Shown one piece after another: positions 17,926-27,889 of a DNA stretch of 64,000 bases. Each line of letters starts with the position of its first letter. Position 1 is the first letter of the stretch. Location of the stretch: the NCBI GenBank assembly GCA_963695505.1, contig CAVOGX010000012.1:138098-202097 (forward strand). The letters are read 5' to 3'. This DNA comes from JACSRF01 sp963695505 (GTDB lineage: Bacteria; Chloroflexota; Anaerolineae; Promineifilales; Promineifilaceae). The notes below the pieces were generated by a model. The model was given only the letters and a program-made list of their open reading frames with translations. It was not told the origin of the DNA and did no database searches. A program made the position numbers and the translations under genes.

Positions 17926-20900
17926 GTGTTAAAAAAACCAAGATTCAAGTTGATTTTGTTGGTTCTTGCCCTAATTGTAGTTCTGGTTGGTGTATCTGTC
18001 GCCTCTGCGCAAGAACGCACACGTGCAGAAGTGCCTGATCGCCCAGTGCCTGCCGCTGTCGAAACTGCGCGACTCGATGCACCAATCACCGTTGAGGGCA
18101 TGGCTGCACCAAGCAAACTAAGCCCGACCCTTTTGGATGCTGAAGGTCCCCAAGAAGTCATCATCCGTCTAACCGTTGCTTCTACAGCCGAATTGACTGG
18201 TGATGCTGCGCCCCGTTTGCAATCGCTGCAAGTCAACAGTCGTCAGCCAGCAGCAAGCCGCCCTCATTCGCAGCGCCAAAGCATTGGACCCCTCGGTCAA
18301 TGTACTGGGGCAAACTAGTAAAGTTCTCAATGCTGTCATGATGGAAGTGGATGCTGCAGTTCTGGACGAATTGGCTAACCTTTCGGCTGTCGCTTCAATT
18401 AACCCTGTCAAAAATTACGAAATGGACCTGAGCGAAACTGTGCCCTATATCGGCGCAGCGGCAGCACAAGCCTTGGGGTTTGATGGCTCTGGTATCAGAG
18501 TTGCCATTCTGGATAGTGGTATTGACTACACCCATGCCAACTTGGGTGGTGGCGGCACCATTGCCGATTACGATGCCGCTTATCTCGACCCAGCCTCTCG
18601 CGACGGCCTCTTCCCCACCGCCAAGGTAGTGGAAGGGTATGATTTTGTTGGCGAAATCTGGCCTTCCGGCCCTCTGCAGCCAGATGAAGACCCCATCGAT
18701 TTTCAGGGACATGGCACACATGTAGCCGACATTGCCGGAGGCTTGGGTGGTGTTGCCCCTGGTGCAGAACTGTATGCTGTTAAAGTATGTTCGGCCGTAT
18801 CAACCTCCTGCAGTGGCGTAGCCCTCATTCAGGGTATGGAATATGCCATTGACCCTAATGGTGATGGCGATCTCAGTGACCACGTAGATATTGTCAACAT
18901 GTCATTGGGTTCAAACTATGGCCAGGCATTTGATGACGATCTGGCCCAGGCTGTCGAAAACGCCACGGCGGTTGGCGTTCTCACAGTTGCCTCTGCCGGT
19001 AATGGGTCGGATAAACCTTATGTGACCGGTACGCCGGCCGCGGCTCCTTCGGCTCTCTCCGTTGCCCAAACCAACGTACCTTCGGCCTTCCAGCCATTAA
19101 TGCAGGTCATTTCTCCTGCTAGTATTGCCGGTGACTATGCAGCCGTGTACCAGCCCTGGTCTGGTGAACTGACCAGCGTCATTGAAGCGCCCGTTGTCTA
19201 CGGCGTTGACGGCAATACTCTGGGTTGTACGCCTTTCGCTCCAGGGTCTGTGGATGGCATGATTGTTTTGGTTGATCGCGGCTCGTGTTCTTTCAGCGTG
19301 AAAATTGACAATATCGGCCAGGGTGGCGGTGTGGTTGGTATCATTGGCCTGGTTGCCCCTGGTGATCCCTTTGCTGGTGGTTTCGGCGGCGGCAATCCTG
19401 TCATTCCCGGCTACATGATCAGCCAGGCAGATGCCAACACGATCAAGAGTGGCCTGGCAGAGGGTGTTGTAGCCCGCTTCGATCCCGACTATGGCATTGC
19501 TTTGGTAGGGCACATGGTGGGCTCTTCATCCCGCGGCCCGTCCATGAATGGCAACTTGATTAAGCCCGAAATTGGAGCACCGGGTGCATCGGTCTCCGCC
19601 ATCGTAGGCACAGGCGACGGCACTGGTCCCTTCGGCGGCACTTCTGGCGCCGCCCCCATGGTAACCGGCTCTGCCGCTATCGTCCTTGGCGCTTTCCCGG
19701 ACCGCATGCCCCATGAGGTGAAGGCGGTGTTAATGAACACGGCCGAAACCAACATCATGAATACGCCCGCTTTCTTTGGCGGTGACCTGGCCCCCATTGC
19801 CCGTATCGGGAATGGTGAAGTCCGGGTTGATCAGGCTATTGCTTCTCCTGCTGCTGCCTGGGACAGCAATTCCCTTAGCGCCGCTCTCTCCTTTGGCTTC
19901 CACGACGTACCCAAGAAAAATGTGGTACAGCACCGCACAGTCACCGTACGCAATTACTCGGACACCGGCATTCTCTACAACATCACCCCATCGTTCCGCT
20001 TTGTAGACGATGAGCTGAACGGCGCCGTGCGCGTCATTACGCCTAACGCCGTGTACGTACCAGCAAATGGGGATGCTAGCTTCCAAGTAACCCTGCAAGT
20101 GCGTGGGGACATGCTGCGCGAGTGGGGCATGAACTCTGGTTCTTTAGGCGCTGATCCGGCCACAATTACGTTGTTTGAGTATGATGGCTACATCACGTTG
20201 ACAGAAGTCCTGAAGAATAAAGCTGAGGGCTCTTCAATTCACCTGGGCTGGCACATCCTGCCCCGTGGTGCAGGTGACGTCCTGTTGCGCGAAGCCGGCG
20301 ACATTGTAAAGGTCTTTAATCGTGGCGTGGGGACAACGACTATCGAAAGCTACTCGCTGGTTGGTGTCAGTGACGACCTGCCTGAGGGCGGCCCTGGTGA
20401 ACAAAACCCCACCCCCGACTTGCGGTACGTTGGTTATGCCACTTATCCTGTACCGGCTGGATATTGTAGTGCTAATCCGTCCTTTGTCATGGCTTTTGCC
20501 GTAAATACCTGGGAGCGTCAGACACACTCTGTTGCTCCAGCCTACTTCCAGTTTGACCTAGATACGGACCAGGATGGTTTCTTTGACTACTCAGTCTTCA
20601 ACCTTGACCTGTCCTACCTGGGCGCATCATTTAACTTAAGCGACGGCCGTAACGCTACCATTGTACGTAATTACAGCACTAACACATCCAGCGTCTTCTT
20701 CTACACCGACCATGAAACCAACAGTGGCAATACCGTGCTGTACATCTGTGGCGAGCAAATTGGCATGAATGCCAGCAACTTCTTTGATCCCATGGACGTT
20801 TACGTGGCCGCCTTTGACCTGTACTTTGGCGGCGACTTCGACTTCCTGCCGGGCTTCACCATTTCCCCGCTGGGCGAGCAGTATCTAGGCGTCTTTGAAA

Positions 20901-21058
20901 ATGGTGGCGTGGGTTCAACAACCCTGGCCTACCGGGAATCGGACGTTCTGGAAGTGCTGGACTTCGGGCCGATAACCAACAACACGGAAACCGGTTTGCT
21001 GCTGCTTTACCGCGGCGGGGCGCCAGCAGACAATGAAGCAGGTATCGTCCTGCCATAA
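17926..21058 (+). CDS. Secreted subtilisin-like serine protease (S8) with PA domain, one frameshift
   Basis: The GTG start at 17926 follows GAGGAGG by seven bases and opens a Sec signal peptide (basic start, long hydrophobic stretch, cleavage near VASAQE). Next comes an I9-like propeptide, then the S8 domain with catalytic Asp (VAILDSGIDYTHA), His (GHGTHVADIAGG) and Ser (GGTSGAAPMVTGSA). A protease-associated domain is inserted between His and Ser (VYGVDGNTLGCTPF, VLVDRGSCSFSVKI, PGYMISQADA). The C-terminal 400 residues are beta-rich. A frame break near 18235 separates the propeptide from the rest (LQSLQVNS joins QQQAALIRSAK). It is about 1040 residues and probably extracellular. Apart from the promoter region, ACGGCCGT is nearly absent from it. 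Confidence 0.88.
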
Positions 21059-21110
21059 AGAGTTGGTTTAGCCACTCCTTGGTAATGCATTCAAGGGTGG
21101 TTAGTTAGAC

Positions 21111-21146
21111 AAGAGCGGCGTTGGGGGCTTCCCGACGCCGCTCTTT
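21111..21146 (+). terminator. Hairpin terminator after the subtilase
   Basis: An 11-bp stem, AAGAGCGGCGT pairing with ACGCCGCTCTT, with a 13-base loop and only a short T run. It is placed 52 bases after the stop codon. Confidence 0.6.
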
Positions 21147-21235
21147 GTTATGAATTAGGAGTACCTGGCGGAACAGTAAATGGGGGAGTTTTGTTAGTAC
21201 ATAGTTGAAAATAGCCCTTTTCTGTAACACGGTAA

Positions 21236-21763
21236 TCAAAACTCTGTCCTTCTAACTTCTAGCACCACCCAATAACCGGCCACGATGGCTTGAGTGTATT
21301 CAACGCCGGGCTGAGGGCACCCCAAAGAGCCATCTGGCCACTGCACAAATTCGGCCCGTGTCACCTGTACTTGGGTAGAGTCAGCGGTCACTTGTGCCAG
21401 CAAATCTGCCTGTAGAGCCTGCATAATGTCATTTGGAACTTCGCCCAGCACAGGAGCGGGCTCTAGCGAAGGCACTCTTTCGACCTTTGGCGTTGCTTCG
21501 GGTGTCATTCGCTCTATTAGCCCTGTATCTACTGGTTCAGGGTACGCAGGCGCAGGATATGCGGGGGCAGGGTATGCGGAAGAGGATGCGGTGGTGGGGT
21601 TTTGGTCTGGTGGCAGTGTTGGGGCGGTAGACGGCCGTTCTGGTTCAGGGCTGTCCTCGGGCAGCGGTTCGGAGCCCGGTTGGCAGCCCGTTAACAAAAT
21701 TGCCACAAGAATCACCCCTATAAGCCAGATTTTACTTTCACGCCATCCATTTTTTTTGCTCAT
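21236..21763 (-). CDS. Lipoprotein with Pro/Tyr-rich linker
   Basis: 175 residues. The start at 21763 has GGAGG seven bases upstream. A signal peptide ends in the lipobox LLTGC. A Pro/Ser/Thr-rich region with repeats of the type AYPAP follows, then a folded C-terminal domain containing QVQVTRAEFVQWPDGSLGCP and YTQAIVAGYWVVLEV. That C-terminal pattern occurs in uncharacterised secreted proteins; I know no function for it. It should be anchored on the outer face of the cytoplasmic membrane. Confidence 0.75.
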   Translation of the reverse strand: MSKKNGWRESKIWLIGVILVAILLTGCQPGSEPLPEDSPEPERPSTAPTLPPDQNPTTASSSAYPAPAYPAPAYPEPVDTGLIERMTPEATPKVERVPSLEPAPVLGEVPNDIMQALQADLLAQVTADSTQVQVTRAEFVQWPDGSLGCPQPGVEYTQAIVAGYWVVLEVRRTEF

Positions 21764-21906
21764 TTTCAACCTCCAATGCCCATAAATCGGGCTAAACAGT
21801 ATTCAATCATAAGACGTTTGGCGACTCACTTAGTTCCCCAAATACGAAATTTGCCGCCTTTACGGGCAGGGGGTTTGGTATTATAGTGGTTGGTAGGAAT
21901 AGCAAA

Positions 21907-22980
21907 ATGAATGATTATGTATCCACGCTTTATTGGCACAAACTAGCGGACGGCCGTATTCAATGCGACCTGTGCCCGCGCGAATGCAAGCTGAATAATG
22001 GGCAGCGCGGCTTGTGCTTTGTGCGCATGGCTGCAGATGACCAGATTGTGCTGACCACATACGGCCGTTCCAGCGGCTTTTGCGTTGACCCCATCGAGAA
22101 AAAACCCCTCAACCACTTCCTGCCCGGCACGCCAGTCTTATCCTTTGGCACGGCCGGCTGCAACCTGTCCTGCAAATTTTGCCAAAATTGGGACATCAGC
22201 AAATCCCGCGAGATGGACACCCTGGCCGACTCGGCCTCGCCGCAGGCCATCGCCCGCACGGCGTCCCAGCTAAACTGCCGCAGCGTTGCCTACACCTACA
22301 ACGATCCCACCATTTTCATGGAGTACGCCATTGACGTAGCCCAGGCCTGCCATGAATCTGGCATCTACTCTGTAGCGGTAACGGCCGGCTACATCAACGA
22401 GGAGCCGCGCCGCGATTTTTATGCGCACATGGACGCCGCCAATGTCGATTTGAAGGGGTTTAGTGAGGCATTTTATCAAAAACTGTGCGCCGGTTCGCTG
22501 CAGCCGGTGCTGGAAACGCTGCTCTATTTGCGCCATGAGACCAACGTCTGGGTGGAAATTACCAATCTCGTCATCCCGGGTTGGAACGACAGTGAAGCGG
22601 AGCTGCACGCCATGACCCAGTGGGTGGTAGAAAATCTGGGACCTGACGTGCCCATGCACTTCACAGCTTTCCACCCGGATTACAAAATGCGTGACGTGCC
22701 AGCCACGCCATCATCTACGCTGGTCAAAGCGCGGCGCATTGCCCTGGAGAATGGGATACGCCATGCGTACACGGGCAACGTGCGCGACAAAAGTGGACAG
22801 AGCACTTACTGTCACGCCTGTGGTGGTCTGCTTATTGGCCGGAACTGGTATGTGCTGAGCGAATGGGGGCTGGACGGAAACGGCCGTTGCCAACAGTGCG
22901 GAACCGCTTGCGCCGGCGTCTTCGAGAGCAAGCCCGGCGACTGGGGGGCCAGGCGGCTGCCCATTCGCCTTCGCGCATAA
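21907..22980 (+). CDS. amrS: AmmeMemoRadiSam system radical SAM enzyme
   Basis: 357 residues. N-terminal Cys-containing segment CDLCPRECKLNNGQRGLC, then the radical SAM cluster motif CNLSCKFC in GTAGCNLSCKFCQNWD, the family's TYNDPTIFMEYAIDVA, and a C-terminal Cys-rich tail (CHACGG, CQQCGTAC). These features fit AmrS of the AmmeMemoRadiSam system. The AmrB partner is 6 kb away at 15160, separated by an IS and two secreted protein genes. Start taken as the ATG opening MNDYVST at 21907. Confidence 0.93.
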   Translation: MNDYVSTLYWHKLADGRIQCDLCPRECKLNNGQRGLCFVRMAADDQIVLTTYGRSSGFCVDPIEKKPLNHFLPGTPVLSFGTAGCNLSCKFCQNWDISKSREMDTLADSASPQAIARTASQLNCRSVAYTYNDPTIFMEYAIDVAQACHESGIYSVAVTAGYINEEPRRDFYAHMDAANVDLKGFSEAFYQKLCAGSLQPVLETLLYLRHETNVWVEITNLVIPGWNDSEAELHAMTQWVVENLGPDVPMHFTAFHPDYKMRDVPATPSSTLVKARRIALENGIRHAYTGNVRDKSGQSTYCHACGGLLIGRNWYVLSEWGLDGNGRCQQCGTACAGVFESKPGDWGARRLPIRLRA

Positions 22981-23005
22981 TTTTCCCAACATTCACGCAC
23001 AATTC

Positions 23006-23034
23006 TTGCAATCCCCCTGGTTTTGTTGTATTAT
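23006..23034 (+). promoter_or_regulatory. Putative promoter of the min cluster
   Basis: TTGCAA and TATTAT with 17-base spacing, about 80 bases before minC. An 8-bp hairpin (CCCATACA with TGTATGGG, 23080-23100) lies just before the minC start and could affect its translation. Confidence 0.5.
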
Positions 23035-23112
23035 TTCAACAATTAGTTTTGTTGTAATAACCCGCACATTCTGGCCGCACCCATACACAAGTTGTATGGG
23101 CTTTAACTGTTT

Positions 23113-23829
23113 ATGAATCAATACGCTGCATCAGAAATCAGTATCAAAGGTATTCGTGATGGGTTGCTGGTCACCCTGGGGAATGGCCCTTATCCGGAGG
23201 TGCTGGCGCAGCTACATGTAGAGTTAGCGGACAAACGTGATTTTCTGCAAGGCAGTCGCATTGCGTTAGAGGTGGGAGAACGGCCGTTGCAGCGCGAACA
23301 GCTTGCCGAAATTCAGCAAGTTTTCGCCCAAAATCGCCTCCTGCTGTGGACCGTGCTTTCCAATAAAGAAACGACCAAAACGGCCGCCCGCGAGTTAGAA
23401 TTAGGGACCCGTTTACCCGGCAGCCATACCGATTTAGATGGCAATGCGCTAAACCAGGCAGCTACCCATTCTAGCGCTCACCGGACAGAAGCCACTTTGA
23501 CGGGCGCATTGGTACTCAAAGAGACGCTGCGGTCGGGGCGATCGGTTTACCACGAAGGCGCCGTCATCGTGCTGGGTGATGTTAATGCGGGGGCCGAAGT
23601 GATTGCCGCTGGCGACGTACTGGTGTGGGGCCGACTGCGCGGCCTGGTACATGCGGGGGCATTGGGCGATGACACGGCCGTTATCTGCGCCCTCGATCTC
23701 AACCCTACCCAACTCCGCATTGCCGACCAGATCGCCATTCCCCCTGAAACCCGGGGGCGCAAACCAGAACCAGAACAAGCAGCCATTCGTGGCGGGCAAA
23801 TTGTTGCCGATTCCTGGCAAACAAAGTGA
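23113..23829 (+). CDS. minC: Septum site-determining protein MinC
   Basis: 238 residues. The N-terminal domain is divergent. The C-terminal domain has the MinC beta-helix signature LRSGRSVYHEGAVIVLGDVN, followed by AGAEVIAAGDVLVWGRLRG and VHAGALGDDTAVICALDL. It inhibits FtsZ assembly away from midcell with MinD. It is first in minC-minD-minE. There is no clear ribosome site; a hairpin occupies the region just upstream. Confidence 0.93.
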   Translation: MNQYAASEISIKGIRDGLLVTLGNGPYPEVLAQLHVELADKRDFLQGSRIALEVGERPLQREQLAEIQQVFAQNRLLLWTVLSNKETTKTAARELELGTRLPGSHTDLDGNALNQAATHSSAHRTEATLTGALVLKETLRSGRSVYHEGAVIVLGDVNAGAEVIAAGDVLVWGRLRGLVHAGALGDDTAVICALDLNPTQLRIADQIAIPPETRGRKPEPEQAAIRGGQIVADSWQTK

Positions 23830-23902
23830 GGGGTAATCGGGTGATTTATTTTCAAGCATCAGAACTTAATAAAACGCATGAACCCCTAAAATGGAGAAAC
23901 TC

Positions 23903-24706
23903 ATGAGCGCAAAAGTGATTACCGTTACTTCTGGCAAAGGCGGTGTGGGTAAAACAACCATCACCGCCAACCTGGCCTCGGCATTGGCCATGCTAGACAA
24001 GCGCGTCGTCGCCATCGATGCAGACATTGGCCTGCGCAACCTGGATGTAGTAATGGGTCTGGAAAACCGCATCGTCTACGATCTGGTTGACGTCATCGAA
24101 GGGCGCTGCCGCTTACGGCAAGCCATGATCAAAGACAAGCGCCAGCCCGAACTCTACCTCATTCCCGCGGCCCAAACGCGCGACAAAATGGCCGTCAGCC
24201 CTTCTGATATGATTCTGGTTTGCGACCAACTCCGTCAAGAAATGGACTACATCATCATCGACTCGCCCGCCGGCATTGAGCGCGGCTTCCGCAACGCCAT
24301 TGCCCCTGCCGACCAGGTGATGGTCGTCACCAACCCGGAAGTGTCGTCGGTGCGCGACGCCGACCGCATCATTGGTCTGATTGAAGCAGAAGAGAAAGGC
24401 CCCGGCTACCTGATAGTTAACCGGTTAAAGCCTGCGATGGTAGCGCGTGGCGACATGCTGTCGGTCGAAGATGTGCTGGATATTCTGGCTATTCAGCTAA
24501 TTGGTGTTATTCCTGAAGACGAGTCGATTTTGGTTTCAACCAATCAAGGTTTACCGGTGGCCATGAGCAGCGTCAACGGGTCCAGCGCCAGCCAGGCATT
24601 TCGCAATGTGGCACAGCGTCTCACAGGGCAAGATGTGCCATTCTTGGACCTTTCAGCCAAGCCTGGCTTGCGCGGCTGGTTGAAAGGCTTGATGAGCAGC
24701 CGATGA
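23903..24706 (+). CDS. minD: Septum site-determining ATPase MinD
   Basis: 267 residues of the ParA/MinD family: deviant Walker A GKGGVGKTT, IDADIGLRNLDVVMGLENR, and IIIDSPAGIERGF. The C-terminus (LRGWLKGLMSSR) is the amphipathic membrane-targeting helix. It is the membrane ATPase that recruits MinC and oscillates or is confined with MinE. Start at 23903 (MSAKVI) with a GGAG upstream; an ATG 12 bases earlier is less likely. It is followed by minE after 13 bases. Confidence 0.96.
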   Translation: MSAKVITVTSGKGGVGKTTITANLASALAMLDKRVVAIDADIGLRNLDVVMGLENRIVYDLVDVIEGRCRLRQAMIKDKRQPELYLIPAAQTRDKMAVSPSDMILVCDQLRQEMDYIIIDSPAGIERGFRNAIAPADQVMVVTNPEVSSVRDADRIIGLIEAEEKGPGYLIVNRLKPAMVARGDMLSVEDVLDILAIQLIGVIPEDESILVSTNQGLPVAMSSVNGSSASQAFRNVAQRLTGQDVPFLDLSAKPGLRGWLKGLMSSR

Positions 24707-24719
24707 AGGAGTATTGGGC

Positions 24720-24977
24720 ATGAGTTGGCTAGGACAGCTTTTTGGAAAGAAAGAAAACAGCAGCTCGGTGGCTAAGAAACGGCTGCAAATGGTGCTGGTC
24801 CATGATCGAAGTGATATTTCTCCAGGCTTGTTGGAAATCATCAAGGATGACATTATTCAAGTGATTGTGAAACACCTGGCGATTGATCCTAACGCAGTGG
24901 AGGTGAATTTAAACCAGGAAGGGCAGGAGAGCTTTTTGGTAGCAGAAATTCCTTTGCCAGGAGGAAACAGCAGGTAG
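24720..24977 (+). CDS. minE: Cell division topological specificity factor MinE
   Basis: 85 residues. The anti-MinCD helix region (KKRLQMVLVHDRSDISP) and the topological-specificity domain (LLEIIKDDIIQVIVKHLAI) are both present. The ATG at 24720 follows AAGGAG by eight bases. MinE stimulates the MinD ATPase and sets the division site. The next 166 bases to rodA contain no gene. Confidence 0.94.
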   Translation: MSWLGQLFGKKENSSSVAKKRLQMVLVHDRSDISPGLLEIIKDDIIQVIVKHLAIDPNAVEVNLNQEGQESFLVAEIPLPGGNSR

Positions 24978-25143
24978 GCAGCGATTTCCCTGTATCAGGT
25001 TCCATTGCCAGCTAACTTTAGGCGATGAACAATAAAATGTCTCTCTTTAGCTTCCAGAAAAGTTAGGTTCGTGTCCCTTATCCCCCTGAGGGTTTCGTAA
25101 AAATCTTCGCCAAATCTTCCCCTTTTAATAAAATAGTATTGTT

Positions 25144-26252
25144 ATGACTGAAAGACCATCTGTCTGGCGATACTTCGATATTTGGTTAACTGCCGCCGTT
25201 TTACTGCTTAATGCGTACGGTATTCTTGATGATCCGCAGCGCGGTTACTGGCGCGCCGGCGCTAGAAGGCCATCCTCAACGCCAGCTTTATTGGGCGCTT
25301 GGTGGCATTGTTGTCATGATCATTTTCGCCAGCATCGATTATCGTTATCTTGCATCTGCCCACTGGTACATTTACGGCGCTCTGGTGCTCTCACTGGTTT
25401 TCGTTGTGGTCGCCGGGCAAATTAACAATGACGCACGCCGTTGGATTAGCTTCGGGATTTTTGAGATCCAGCCATCGGAATTCGGCCGTGTATTTCTAAC
25501 CATGACCTTTGCTCAATTCTTGGCTCATCGCCGCGACCGTATTAACCAATTTTCGAACACGCTGGTTACGTTGGCCTATATTGGCCTGCCTGTGGGACTC
25601 ATCTTTATCCAGCCAGACCTGGGTATGTCCATACTCTTTTTCGTTGTCTGGTTTGTCATGATTTGGCTGGCTGGTTTGCCTTTATCTCATTTTCTTACCC
25701 TTGGCCGTTATCGGCATCATAAGCATTGGCCTTGTCTATCCCAACCTGGCGGACTACCAAAAAGAACGTATCACAACCTTTCTCAATCCAGAAGCAGCCG
25801 ATGAAGAAGATGTATTTAACGTCGACCAGGCAGTGATCAGCGTTGGCACTGGCGGGCTGTTTGGTAAGGGTTACTTGCAAGGCACTCAAAGCCAGTTCGG
25901 GTTTTTGCGTGTGCAGCATACCGATTTCATTTTTTCTGTGGTCACAGAAGAAATGGGACTGATTTTTGGTTCTTTAGTGGTGCTGAGCCTGATGGGTTTT
26001 ATTCTTTGGCGCATATTGCGCATCGCCAACATGACCCCAGACCCAACCGGGAAACTTCTGGTTAGCGGCATAGCGGCCATTCTTTTCTTCCAGACCGTGG
26101 TGAGTGTGGGCATGAACGTGCGCCTGCTGCCGGTTACCGGACTCACGCTGCCGTTTGTCAGTTACGGGGGCAGCTCTCTCATCACACTGTTCATCGCCAT
26201 CGGTGTGGTACAATCCGTCCTTATGCGACATCGCAAGCAAGACTTCGGTTAA
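25144..26252 (+). CDS. rodA: RodA/FtsW-type peptidoglycan glycosyltransferase, two frameshifts
   Basis: SEDS-family membrane glycosyltransferase for rod elongation. Landmarks over the reconstructed frame: ARRWISFGIFEIQPSEFGR, FIQPDLGMSILF, AVISVGTGGLFGKGYLQGTQ, DFIFSVVTEEMG and LPVTGLTLPFVSYGGSSL. The frame breaks near 25229 (a base too many after YGIL) and near 25702 (after LTL), each consistent with one surplus G. A rodA gene is essential in most rods, so these look like assembly errors. It follows minCDE and precedes gltX. Confidence 0.88.
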
Positions 26253-26272
26253 AAATTAATAGCAACTAGCTA

Positions 26273-26307
26273 TGAGCAATGATTGATTGTAAATCGATTA
26301 TTGCTCA
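26273..26307 (+). promoter_or_regulatory. 15-bp hairpin in front of gltX
   Basis: TGAGCAATGATTGAT pairs with ATCGATTATTGCTCA with two weak positions and a 5-base loop. It ends just before the gltX ribosome site. It has no T run, so it is more likely a leader structure or processing site than a terminator. Confidence 0.5.
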
Positions 26308-26318
26308 TTGAGGTGATC

Positions 26319-27800
26319 ATGACTGTACGAGTACGCTTTGCCCCCAGCCCAACGGGGTATTTGCATATTGGCGGGGCGCGCACGGCGCTGTTTAACTGGC
26401 TTTTTGCCCGCAAGCATGGCGGGCAGTTTATTTTGCGTATTGAAGATACAGACCAAAAGCGCACGGTACCCGGTGCCATTGATGCAATCATGGATGGCTT
26501 GCGCTGGCTGGGTTTGGATTGGGATGAAGGGCCAGACGTTGGTGGCCCTTATGGTCCTTACATTCAAACGGAACGCGCAGACTTGTATCGACAGTGGGCT
26601 CATTGGCTGGTAGATAATGGTCACGCCTACAAATGTTTTTGCACGCCGGAGGAATTGGCAGCGATGCGCGAGGAACAGAAGGAGAAAAAGCTGCCGTTGG
26701 GGTATAACGGCCGTTGCCGCCACCTCTCTTCCGTCCAAATCACCGAAAAGGAGTCAGCAGGTCGCAACTACGTGATTCGCTTCAAAATGCCCCAGGAAGG
26801 CGAAACGACCATTGAAGATGCTATTCGCGGCCCTATCACCTACCAGAACAGCCAGATAATTGACGCCGTGCTCCTCAAGTCTGACGGGCTGCCCACCTAC
26901 CACCTGGCTAACGTCGTCGATGACCATTTCATGCGCATTTCCCATATCATGCGCGCCGACGAATGGATCAACACCGCCCCCCTGCACATTAACCTTTACC
27001 AGGCTTTCGGGTGGGAGATTCCGCAGTATGCGCACCTTTCTCTGGTGATGAACCCCAGCGGCAAGGGCAAGCTCAGCAAGCGCACCCAATCTTTTGACGA
27101 CGACGGGCAGCAAGTGCTGGTTAAGGTCGAAGAATTCCAGGAAGCAGGCTATTTGCCAGAAGCAGTGGTGAATTTTTTGGCAAACGTAGGGTATGCCACC
27201 GGCGATGACCGCGAAATATTTACGATTCAGGAAGCCATTGACAACTTCAAGCTAGAAAATATAAACCCCGCTCCCTCGCGTCTGCCTTACAGCAAGCTGG
27301 ATTGGCTCAATGGGCAATACATTCAGGAAATGGAGCCGCAGGCGCTGGCCAAAGCTGTCAAGCCTTTTCTTGACGCCCAAGGTTTTGAGGTGAATGCCGA
27401 AGCGCTGCTGGTGGTTATGCCGGCTATGAGCAAGCGCCTCAAGCGGCTGCCGGAAGCCATTGACTTTTTGCGCTTCCTTTTCAATGACGTACCCCTCCAG
27501 GCCACTGCCGCAGACCTGACCCACAAGAAAATGCCCTTCGAGGCTGCCAAACGCGCCTATCAACAAGCGCGAGACTTCGTGGCCACTGTAGAGCCATACA
27601 CGCTGGAAACCATCAGCACAGGGCTGATGAAAATTGGTGAAAGCGCCACTGAAAATGGCAAAGCCGGTCCCTTTTTAGGGCAACTGCGCTTTGCCATAAC
27701 CGGGCAGCAGGTTTCGCCCCCGCTCTTTGAATCGATGCTGGCCTTAGGCCGTCCTCGTACCCAGGCCAGACTCGATGAAGTGTTGGCTTTATTCACCTGA
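26319..27800 (+). CDS. gltX: Glutamyl-tRNA synthetase
   Basis: 493 residues, class I. The HIGH motif is in FAPSPTGYLHIGGARTALFN and the KMSKS motif is in GKGKLSKR. Other family segments are FILRIEDTDQKR, GLPTYHLANVVDDHFM and ISHIMRADEW. It charges tRNA-Glu. GAGGTG precedes the ATG at 26319. The reading frame is intact, in contrast with neighbouring rodA. A bidirectional terminator follows. Confidence 0.96.
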   Translation: MTVRVRFAPSPTGYLHIGGARTALFNWLFARKHGGQFILRIEDTDQKRTVPGAIDAIMDGLRWLGLDWDEGPDVGGPYGPYIQTERADLYRQWAHWLVDNGHAYKCFCTPEELAAMREEQKEKKLPLGYNGRCRHLSSVQITEKESAGRNYVIRFKMPQEGETTIEDAIRGPITYQNSQIIDAVLLKSDGLPTYHLANVVDDHFMRISHIMRADEWINTAPLHINLYQAFGWEIPQYAHLSLVMNPSGKGKLSKRTQSFDDDGQQVLVKVEEFQEAGYLPEAVVNFLANVGYATGDDREIFTIQEAIDNFKLENINPAPSRLPYSKLDWLNGQYIQEMEPQALAKAVKPFLDAQGFEVNAEALLVVMPAMSKRLKRLPEAIDFLRFLFNDVPLQATAADLTHKKMPFEAAKRAYQQARDFVATVEPYTLETISTGLMKIGESATENGKAGPFLGQLRFAITGQQVSPPLFESMLALGRPRTQARLDEVLALFT

Positions 27801-27828
27801 GAGGCCGACCTTTGCAAATTTGAGTCAA

Positions 27829-27857
27829 AAAAGCCCCTGGCGTTTGCAGGGGCTTTT
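27829..27857. terminator. Bidirectional terminator after gltX
   Basis: AAAAGCCCCTG pairs with CAGGGGCTTTT across a 7-base loop. A runs on one side and T on the other let it serve both gltX and the convergent secreted protein gene. Confidence 0.85.
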
Positions 27858-27889
27858 CCATTTAAGCAATGGGAAGGTACGAAAAGTGT

